Part shown: positions 58,456 to 64,000 of the stretch, piece after piece
Position numbering within the stretch: position 1 is the first letter of the stretch
Layout: every line of letters starts with the position of its first letter
Source of the DNA: Polynucleobacter sp.
Lineage (GTDB): Bacteria; Pseudomonadota; Gammaproteobacteria; Burkholderiales; Burkholderiaceae
Reading direction: 5' to 3'
Length of the DNA stretch: 64,000 nucleotides
Assembly (NCBI RefSeq): GCF_030693775.1
Contig: NZ_JAUXZY010000001.1
Location: forward strand, 62,001-126,000
Notes under the pieces: generated by a model
Told to the model about the DNA's origin: nothing
Seen by the model: only the letters and a program-made list of their open reading frames with translations
The model's database searches: none
Made by a program: the position numbers and the translations under genes

Positions 58456-58483
58456 CTGGGAGTTACACCTTAAGCACTCCCAG
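58456..58483 (-). terminator. Hairpin downstream of the AI-2E-family gene
   Basis: CTGGGAGT (58456-58463) and ACTCCCAG (58476-58483) are perfect inverted arms with a 12-base loop, 31 bases after the AI-2E-family stop and within the 5' region of nhaA. No T-run follows on either strand. Confidence 0.35.
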
Positions 58484-58513
58484 CAAGGGGTAGATTTGTT
58501 TCCTGAGCTTCAA

Positions 58514-59566
58514 CTACCGCTTATTTTCAGCATCGGATGTCCACTCCAGAACGAGATGATAGGTCACTGCCAGCAGAACAGGCCCTAAGAATGCACCAAT
58601 CACTCCAAACGCAATCACTCCGCCCAGCACACCTAAGAAAACCACCACAAAGGGTAAGTTCGAGCCCCTACTAATGATGAAGGGTTTAATGATGTTATCG
58701 ACTGTGCTGACAAGTAAGAAGCCCCACGCTAATACGAAAATAGCCCAGCCCGTTTCGTTCTGCTGAAACAGCCAGAATGCAGCCCCACCCCAAACTAAAG
58801 GCGGGCCCACTGGCACCACCGATAAAAAGAACGTAATTAAGCCCAGCAAGATCGAGGATGGTATCCCTGCTATCGCAAATCCAATTGCTGCGAGCACGCC
58901 TTGAGCCAATGCAGTACCTAATACACCGTAGATAACACCATGCACTGTCTCAGCGGCAACGGCAATCAGACCTTCACCCCGTTCACCGCTCAGTCGTTTT
59001 GCAAAGACCGAGAGTTTGCTCGATAAACTACTACCGTGTAAAAAGAAAAAGAAAGTCAAGAATACCGACAGAGCCATGTCCAGAACGCCCTGCAATGCAA
59101 TCCGTCCGCTGGCCAACGCAAAAGCCTGCAAGGGTGCCGCCAAGGTCTGCAGTTCGACTTTAAGCCGCGCTTTATCATGAACAAATTGCTGCAAGTAATT
59201 TGCGATCGCATCGCCAAAGATAGGAACATAGTGCGGCCACTGCAGCACCTCCTCTGGCAACCCATCCTGAAAGTTAAGAATGATATTGGCAGTGATGTCG
59301 CTGATGTTGTCGGAGAGCGCGAGCGCAACTGCCGATATGGGGCCTAGTAATACAACCGTTACAAGCAAAGTCATTACCAAAGCCGTCAGTAGGCGGCGAT
59401 TACCAAACCAGCGGTCAAGGCGCTTAAAGATACCCCAAGTACTCGTTACTAAAATAGCGGCCCAGGCCAGTGAGGTTAGAAAGGGCCAAATGACCAATAG
59501 GCAACCAATACCAAGACCAAGCGAGGCTATCAAAACGGCAAGGCGATTCGTAATGAATGGGTTCAC
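58514..59566 (-). CDS. AI-2E family transporter (TqsA/PerM-like)
   Basis: The 350-residue membrane protein has the AI-2E/PerM layout: paired N-terminal hydrophobic segments (LAVLIASLGLGIGCLLVIWPF and LAWAAILVT), an amphipathic middle part, and a hydrophobic C-terminal region with IPSSILLGLITFFLSVVPVGPPLVW and the end GVIGAFLGPVLLAVTYHL. Family members have been linked to quorum-signal export and Na+/H+ transport; the substrate is not determined. It is tandem with nhaA downstream. Confidence 0.9.
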   Translation of the reverse strand: MNPFITNRLAVLIASLGLGIGCLLVIWPFLTSLAWAAILVTSTWGIFKRLDRWFGNRRLLTALVMTLLVTVVLLGPISAVALALSDNISDITANIILNFQDGLPEEVLQWPHYVPIFGDAIANYLQQFVHDKARLKVELQTLAAPLQAFALASGRIALQGVLDMALSVFLTFFFFLHGSSLSSKLSVFAKRLSGERGEGLIAVAAETVHGVIYGVLGTALAQGVLAAIGFAIAGIPSSILLGLITFFLSVVPVGPPLVWGGAAFWLFQQNETGWAIFVLAWGFLLVSTVDNIIKPFIISRGSNLPFVVVFLGVLGGVIAFGVIGAFLGPVLLAVTYHLVLEWTSDAENKR

Positions 59567-59626
59567 GATTTGGATTTTGCTCTTATCAATTACTACGACC
59601 TCAGTGAAGCAATCAAGTGCCTAGAA

Positions 59627-59653
59627 AAACAAAGAGCCCCAATACAGGGGCTC
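59627..59653 (-). terminator. Rho-independent terminator of tRNA-Ser
   Basis: GAGCCCC (59634-59640) and GGGGCTC (59647-59653) enclose a 6-base loop, and on the minus strand TTTGTTTTTC follows. It ends the tRNA-Ser transcript. Confidence 0.85.
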
Positions 59654-59665
59654 ATTTGCACAATC

Positions 59666-59760
59666 TGGCGGAGACGAGAGGATTCGAACCTCCGATCAGA
59701 GTTTTAGCCCCGATGCTCCCTTAGCAGGGGAGTGCCTTCGACCAGCTCGGCCACGTCTCC
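59666..59760 (-). tRNA. tRNA-Ser (anticodon GCU)
   Basis: On the minus strand the acceptor arms are GGAGACG and CGTCTCC with encoded CCA (59666-59668). The anticodon stem CTCCC/GGGAG encloses CTGCTAA (anticodon GCU). A long variable arm (CATCGGGGCTAAAACTCTGATC, split by its hairpin) marks it as tRNA-Ser. tRNA-Ser after lysC is a common betaproteobacterial arrangement. Confidence 0.97.
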
Positions 59761-59813
59761 GTATTTCAAAACAGCCCACAGTTTAACGGATGCGCCGTTT
59801 CTATGGGATTTTC

Positions 59814-61064
59814 TTACTTTTGATCGAGTTCAAATGCCTTATGCAGGGCACGTACGGCTAACTCCATGTACTTTTCATCAATCACGACTGAGATCTTTAT
59901 CTCACTTGTCGAAATCATCAGAATATTGATGCCTTCTTCCGATAAGGTCCGGAACATTTTGCTGGCTACGCCAACATGCGAACGCATACCAACACCAACG
60001 ACAGATACCTTCGATACTTTAGGATCACCCGCGATTTCTTTGGCCTCAATGTGGGCCTGCACGGTATTTTTGAGCAGATCCATGGCTTTTTGGTAATCGG
60101 CCCTGGGTACGGTAAAGGTAAAGTCCGTTTTGCCATCCACCGACTGATTCTGAATAATCATGTCAACGTCGATGTTAGCATCGGCTATGGGGCCCAGAAT
60201 TTGATAAGCAATACCAGGGCGATCCGGTACGCTGAGTACGGTAATTTTCGCTTCATCGCGGGCAAAGGCGATGCCTGAAATAACGGCGGCTTCCATGGTG
60301 CTGTCCTCTTCAAATGTAATCAAGGTACCCGACTTCATTTCCATATCGAGGGGTATCAGTGGGTCGGTCAACGACGACAGAACCCGGGTTTTGACTTTGT
60401 ATTTACCAGCAAACTCAACCGAACGAATTTGCAATACCTTCGAGCCGAGGCTGGCCATTTCCAACATCTCTTCAAAAGTGATCTTATCCAGGCGTCGGGC
60501 ATCTTCACACACTCGTGGATCGGTGGTGTAAACCCCATCCACATCGGTATAAATCAAACACTCGTCTGCTTTGAGTGCGGCCGCCATTGCTACCGCGGAG
60601 GTGTCGGAACCGCCACGACCTAAGGTCGTAATATTGCCGTTGGGGTCGACCCCCTGAAAGCCGGTGACGACGACTGCCCTGCCGGCGTTGAGATCGGCCA
60701 TGATCTTTTGATCATCGATGCCCATAATGCGCGCTTTCGTGAATGCCGAGTCAGTATGAATGGTGACTTGCCAGCCCGCGTAACTGACTGCATCGATGCC
60801 TTCTTTGTGAAGCGCCAAGGCTAATAAACCCGAGCTCACCTGCTCGCCAGTGGAGGCAATTTGATCCAACTCCCTTGGATTGGCGCTCGGGTTAATGTCG
60901 CGAGCAAGGCCAAGTAAGCGATTGGTTTCACCGGACATTGCCGATGGAACGACCACGACCTGGTGGCCAGCACGCATCCATTTAGCGACGCGTTTGGCGA
61001 CATTCTGGATGCGCTCAACCGAGCCCATCGAGGTGCCACCGTATTTGTGAACAATTAATGCCAT
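59814..61064 (-). CDS. lysC: Aspartate kinase
   Basis: The enzyme phosphorylates L-aspartate for lysine, threonine and methionine synthesis. The N-terminal kinase signature [15 protein letters not shown] is clear, with [18 protein letters not shown] and two C-terminal ACT domains ([20 protein letters not shown], and [21 protein letters not shown]) giving feedback control. At 416 residues it is the usual type with combined alpha and internal-start beta regions. tRNA-Ser follows in the same direction. Confidence 0.96.
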   Translation of the reverse strand: MALIVHKYGGTSMGSVERIQNVAKRVAKWMRAGHQVVVVPSAMSGETNRLLGLARDINPSANPRELDQIASTGEQVSSGLLALALHKEGIDAVSYAGWQVTIHTDSAFTKARIMGIDDQKIMADLNAGRAVVVTGFQGVDPNGNITTLGRGGSDTSAVAMAAALKADECLIYTDVDGVYTTDPRVCEDARRLDKITFEEMLEMASLGSKVLQIRSVEFAGKYKVKTRVLSSLTDPLIPLDMEMKSGTLITFEEDSTMEAAVISGIAFARDEAKITVLSVPDRPGIAYQILGPIADANIDVDMIIQNQSVDGKTDFTFTVPRADYQKAMDLLKNTVQAHIEAKEIAGDPKVSKVSVVGVGMRSHVGVASKMFRTLSEEGINILMISTSEIKISVVIDEKYMELAVRALHKAFELDQK

Positions 61065-61150
61065 AAAGTGTGCAGTTTTAAAAGAAGCAAATTGCTAAAA
61101 AAGCTATTTTACAGTCTTCTTCTCCCAATCGACCCTGATGGCTTGACGAC

Positions 61151-61191
61151 AGTCTGCAGACTAACTAGAATAAGTGTTACTAAAGTAACAC
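61151..61191. promoter_or_regulatory. Two perfect palindromes upstream of the toxin-antitoxin pair
   Basis: AGTCTGCAGACT (61151-61162) is a perfect 12-bp palindrome, and GTGTTACT-AA-AGTAACAC (61174-61191) a perfect 18-bp one. Their centres are 26 bases apart. They lie between divergent lysC and the antitoxin gene and are likely operators for the ribbon-helix-helix antitoxin. Confidence 0.65.
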
Positions 61192-61256
61192 CTTAAGGCA
61201 ATCATTTTGCATTTACACCGGTTCTTCTCAATCGCTTCATACTGCAGAAAGTATCC

Positions 61257-61562
61257 ATGAGCAAAATCAGCAGCAAAACAGATAGCAAATCCAGTACGAC
61301 CTCGATCAAGCTGAGCGAGACGCTAAAGAAGCATTCTGCAACGGCAGCGAAGGAGCTGGGTATGACAACCCATGCCTTTATGGTCGAAGCCATTAAGCGC
61401 GCAACAGAGCAACAATCCATGCGACATAGCTTTATCAGGGATGCAATTGAATCGCGCAAATCGACCATCAAGACGGGCAAAGTAACTCAGCTGGAAGACG
61501 CATTGGAGCGCATACGATTACAGGTAGCAAGCAAAAAAACGTTGAAGGTCAAGCAAGGGTGA
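61257..61562 (+). CDS. Ribbon-helix-helix antitoxin
   Basis: The 101-residue protein has an N-terminal Ser/Lys-rich part, a ribbon-helix-helix core (TTSIKLSETLKKHSATAAKE, then LGMTTHAFMVEAIKRATEQQ, residues about 14-52) and a C-terminal toxin-binding region. It would bind the palindromes upstream. Its stop overlaps the toxin start as GTGA, so translation is coupled. Like similar antitoxins it probably neutralises the toxin by direct binding. Confidence 0.85.
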   Translation: MSKISSKTDSKSSTTSIKLSETLKKHSATAAKELGMTTHAFMVEAIKRATEQQSMRHSFIRDAIESRKSTIKTGKVTQLEDALERIRLQVASKKTLKVKQG

Positions 61563-61864
61563 AGGTTGCGCTCACAGAACGCGCCTACAACGACCTTATC
61601 CGCCTGACTGACTTTTTACTTGAATATGACAAAAGTGCAGCAAGCAAGGCACTTGATCTGATCGAAGATGGCCTATTAGTACTAAAACAGCATCCATTTA
61701 TTGGCAGGCTGATTCAAGGCGATCAGGCAATCGAAGGCGATTTACGCGAGCTGGTGATTTCGTATGGCAAAACAGGCTACGTTGCCTTGTACAGCATTGA
61801 AGATGAGGCGCAGGTTTGGATTTTGACAATCCGGCACCAACGTGAGGCTGGGATAACGCTCTAG
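61559..61864 (+). CDS. ParE/RelE-superfamily toxin
   Basis: The 101-residue protein starts with GTG and has the ParE-like layout: N-terminal VALTERAYNDLIRLTDFLLE, helical DLIEDGLLVLKQHPFIGRL, and the strand-rich C-terminus LRELVISYGKTGYVALYSIEDEAQVWILTIRHQREAGI. A terminal Arg/His region fits ParE (gyrase poison) or RelE (mRNA cleavage); the two cannot be separated by eye, but the absence of the RelE catalytic set favours ParE. Its stop interlocks with the tilS stop on CTAG. Confidence 0.85.
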   Translation: MKVALTERAYNDLIRLTDFLLEYDKSAASKALDLIEDGLLVLKQHPFIGRLIQGDQAIEGDLRELVISYGKTGYVALYSIEDEAQVWILTIRHQREAGITL

Positions 61865-63291
61865 GAAGTAGCGCCCCTCGAATCGGATAATGGCTTCCAC
61901 TCGGGTGCCATCCGCCTGCCCGTGTAGACCAGATGGGGGTAACTCACCCCCACTCCTGCTACCGCGACCAGTTCACCATCGATATAGAGAAGCGGAGCCT
62001 GGCGCTCCCAAGGGGGTACCGCATTTTCTTGGTAAAGATTTTTCAGTGTTTTGCGTGGCCCACTGGCGGCGACTTGCAGTCGTTCAGCACCGCTGCGCTC
62101 ACGAAGCTCCATAGAGCCAGCTTTCTTCGCCTTTGTAAGCCATGCGGCTGGTAAGCCTCCTTGCGCACTCCTCGCAGAGACGGATACAAAAATCCACTCA
62201 CCCTGCGCGCGCTCTTCTGGATTTGCCGATGCACTGATCTGGAGTTGCCCACGCCACAATCGAATACTGTGCTCATCGTGAAGCCACTCCAGTTTGGCAT
62301 CGCTGCGAGCACGCTGTAAATCAAGCCACCACGCCTGGAGGCGCTCATGGGATGGCATGGTCAAGCAGGCAACCTTAAGCCAGTAGCGCAACACATTATT
62401 TGCCGCTGCTGAATCACTCGCATGTAAGTCCAGCAATGGCTGTACGCTGAGGGTATAGTTCTTGAGCCTGAGCATTTTTTTGCCATCCTGCTGGGCGAGG
62501 CGATCAAGCAATTGCTGAGCCTGCGCCAACACCTCGGCACTGCGCGCCAGATTGGCAGTGGCCCCAGGTTGAATGCCTTCCAACTTAGGCAAGATGCTCT
62601 TGCGAATCGCATTGCGCCGATATTTACTACTGCGATTACTGGGGTCTTCAATCCATTTCAGTTTATGTTCGCGGGCATAGGCCTCCAGCTCCTCGCGACG
62701 TAAGTGCAGCAAGGGTCGCCAGAGCGTAATGCTGCTGGCCTGTTCCTTAGATATCGCCAGCATCCTACTCTCGGGCATGCCAGATAATCCCGCAACGCCA
62801 GCGCCACGCATCAATTGCAGCAACACGGTTTCAGCTTGATCGTTTTGGTGGTGCGCAAGCAAGAGGTCTTCGATGCCGTGATACACGCACAGCTCGGTCA
62901 GAGCCTCATAGCGTGCAGCACGGGCTCTAGCCTCGATGTTTCCAGGATTTAATGTGGTATCGATGTGCAGCAAACGAAAGTCAAAACCGATCTTATATTT
63001 TTTGGCGAGCGCCTCGCAAAACAAAAGCCAATCATCGGCAGCCTTTTGTAATCCGTGGTGAATGTGAAAAGCGAAGATCCTTGGCCTGGCCGATTTTGTC
63101 GTCTGGGCCTGATGCAATCGGCAAATGGAATCCAGCAATACTACGGAATCTAGGCCGCCACTTAAGGCAATCGCTAATCTTGGCGGACCACTTGTTCGGT
63201 TGTCGACCCCCAAACGCAAAGCATCGCGGGTGGATTGCGCCAGCCCTACTGTGGGCTTAGGCCTTGGGATTGGTTTCCTTAAACTTGCCAT
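61861..63291 (-). CDS. tilS: tRNA(Ile)-lysidine synthetase TilS
   Basis: TilS modifies C34 of the CAU-anticodon tRNA-Ile to lysidine so that it reads AUA. The P-loop [17 protein letters not shown] lies near residue 46, followed by HIHHGLQ and [13 protein letters not shown] of the N-type ATPase core, with [22 protein letters not shown] and an [11 protein letters not shown] segment. The C-terminal TilS domain spans about residues 380-470. At 476 residues it is longer than E. coli TilS (432), owing to an N-terminal extension. It starts within the 3' end of accA. Confidence 0.93.
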   Translation of the reverse strand: MASLRKPIPRPKPTVGLAQSTRDALRLGVDNRTSGPPRLAIALSGGLDSVVLLDSICRLHQAQTTKSARPRIFAFHIHHGLQKAADDWLLFCEALAKKYKIGFDFRLLHIDTTLNPGNIEARARAARYEALTELCVYHGIEDLLLAHHQNDQAETVLLQLMRGAGVAGLSGMPESRMLAISKEQASSITLWRPLLHLRREELEAYAREHKLKWIEDPSNRSSKYRRNAIRKSILPKLEGIQPGATANLARSAEVLAQAQQLLDRLAQQDGKKMLRLKNYTLSVQPLLDLHASDSAAANNVLRYWLKVACLTMPSHERLQAWWLDLQRARSDAKLEWLHDEHSIRLWRGQLQISASANPEERAQGEWIFVSVSARSAQGGLPAAWLTKAKKAGSMELRERSGAERLQVAASGPRKTLKNLYQENAVPPWERQAPLLYIDGELVAVAGVGVSYPHLVYTGRRMAPEWKPLSDSRGATS

Positions 63292-64000
63292 AACTCATTA
63301 AGCGCTCATGGCGGCGCTCGAGAAGCGCATCGACATCCATTGACTGAAATACCTTGAGTGACTCCGTCAATGCCTTACGCATATTGTCCATCATGCTGGC
63401 GTAATCGCGGTGCGCGCCACCCGTGGGCTCCGCAACAATTTTATCGATTAAGCCCAGACCCTTTAAGCGCTGTGCGGTTAGGGCAAGTTGCTCAGCGGCC
63501 TCAGGCGCTTTGGCTGCGGTCTTCCACAAAATAGAGGCACACCCCTCCGGTGAAATAACGGAATAGGTTGAGTTTTGCAACATTAGCACCACATCCCCCA
63601 TTGCAATTGCCAAGGCGCCGCCCGAACCGCCCTCGCCAATGATGGTGGCAATAATAGGTACAGTTAATTCTGCTTGCGTGTACAAGTTGTGGCCAATTGC
63701 TTCAGACTGATTACGCTCTTCAGCATCGATGCCTGGAAACGCACCAGGCGTATCTACAAATGTAAACACAGGAATCTGAAACTTCTCTGCAAGGCGCATC
63801 AAGCGCATCGCTTTGCGATAACCCTCGGGCCTACTCATACCAAAGTTTCGTAAGGCCCGTTCTTTAGTATCACGTCCTTTTTGGTGACCAATCACCATAC
63901 ATGCCGCACCATTGAAACGGGCTAAGCCGCCAATAATCGATTGGTCGTCTGCAAATGTCCGATCGCCATGGAGTTCATGGAAATCAGTAAATAGACCGCC
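63257..64000 (-). CDS. accA: Acetyl-CoA carboxylase carboxyltransferase alpha subunit, 5' end missing
   Basis: The reading frame remains open to the window edge, so the first about 75 residues are missing; about 247 remain. Family segments are [45 protein letters not shown] (in pieces), [23 protein letters not shown] and [18 protein letters not shown] with [19 protein letters not shown]. AccA forms the carboxyltransferase with AccD for fatty acid synthesis. The stop overlaps tilS, with accA-tilS-lysC in betaproteobacterial order. Confidence 0.95.
   Translation of the reverse strand, partial: GGLFTDFHELHGDRTFADDQSIIGGLARFNGAACMVIGHQKGRDTKERALRNFGMSRPEGYRKAMRLMRLAEKFQIPVFTFVDTPGAFPGIDAEERNQSEAIGHNLYTQAELTVPIIATIIGEGGSGGALAIAMGDVVLMLQNSTYSVISPEGCASILWKTAAKAPEAAEQLALTAQRLKGLGLIDKIVAEPTGGAHRDYASMMDNMRKALTESLKVFQSMDVDALLERRHERLMSYGKFKETNPKA

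Noticed and set aside
58456..58483. A riboswitch before nhaA
   Set aside because: Only one simple hairpin is visible and no known aptamer elements appear.

Overview
The window reads as a continuous piece of a betaproteobacterial chromosome, most like Burkholderiaceae of the Polynucleobacter type. This is inferred from recognisable gene orders (bamD/rluD/pgeF, tsaB-rimI, parE-parC, accA-tilS-lysC-tRNA-Ser), roughly balanced base composition by eye, dense packing with short intergenic gaps, and many Bug/TRAP/CaiB-type genes. No lineage search was possible. I see no insertion sequence, prophage or CRISPR array. Horizontally acquired or inserted material appears limited to an AT-rich stretch at 30245-31800 and a toxin-antitoxin pair at 61257-61864.

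Layout. 1-7000 holds housekeeping genes: pgeF (cut by the window edge), rluD, bamD, alr, lplT, a HolD-like psi-subunit candidate, rimI and tsaB. 7019-15062 is a complete propionyl-CoA to succinyl-CoA route: epimerase, pccA, pccB, meaB and methylmalonyl-CoA mutase, transcribed leftward, with a divergent GntR/FCD regulator and a 24-bp near-perfect palindrome in the shared promoter. 15075-15818 carries two small c-type cytochromes. 15953-23694 has a RidA protein, parC/parE, a CaiB-type CoA-transferase, an MFS permease and a tiny membrane ORF. tRNA-Arg(CCU) follows, then a 340-bp non-coding stretch with two perfect DnaA-box sequences in inverted orientation.

24134-32700 is the thiamine locus: a Nudix/DUF4743 protein, a TPP riboswitch, thiC-thiO-thiS-thiG-thiE, and thiD facing the other way. 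Between thiE and thiD lie an AT-rich gap, a remnant of an FAD-binding protein gene and a Bcr/CflA-type drug exporter. 32710-40346 holds an EamA exporter, tRNA-Asn, a GMC oxidoreductase, a fused membrane/spermidine-synthase-like protein, a glycosyltransferase, a bicupin and small membrane proteins. 40460-49692 looks like an uptake and catabolism region for one or more unidentified organic acids: a TRAP transporter, a gamma-glutamyltransferase-like enzyme, a VOC protein, a CaiB CoA-transferase, an enoyl-CoA hydratase and a Bug-type binding protein.

49930-64000 has a DEAD-box helicase, darP, a YqjK/YqjE/YqjD-like membrane set, an Smr protein, an unannotated 55-residue gene with its own ribosome site and terminator next to a DUF6352 gene, a secreted nuclease, a cysteine-peptidase-like protein, DUF1993, a carboxylesterase, nhaA, an AI-2E-family transporter, tRNA-Ser(GCU), lysC, a ribbon-helix-helix/ParE-type toxin-antitoxin pair with two palindromes upstream, tilS and accA (cut by the window edge).

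The strongest candidates for something undescribed are the 55-residue gene plus DUF6352 pair (53393-54653), the inverted DnaA-box element after tRNA-Arg, and the cysteine-peptidase-like protein at 55324-55824. None of them can be given a function from sequence alone.
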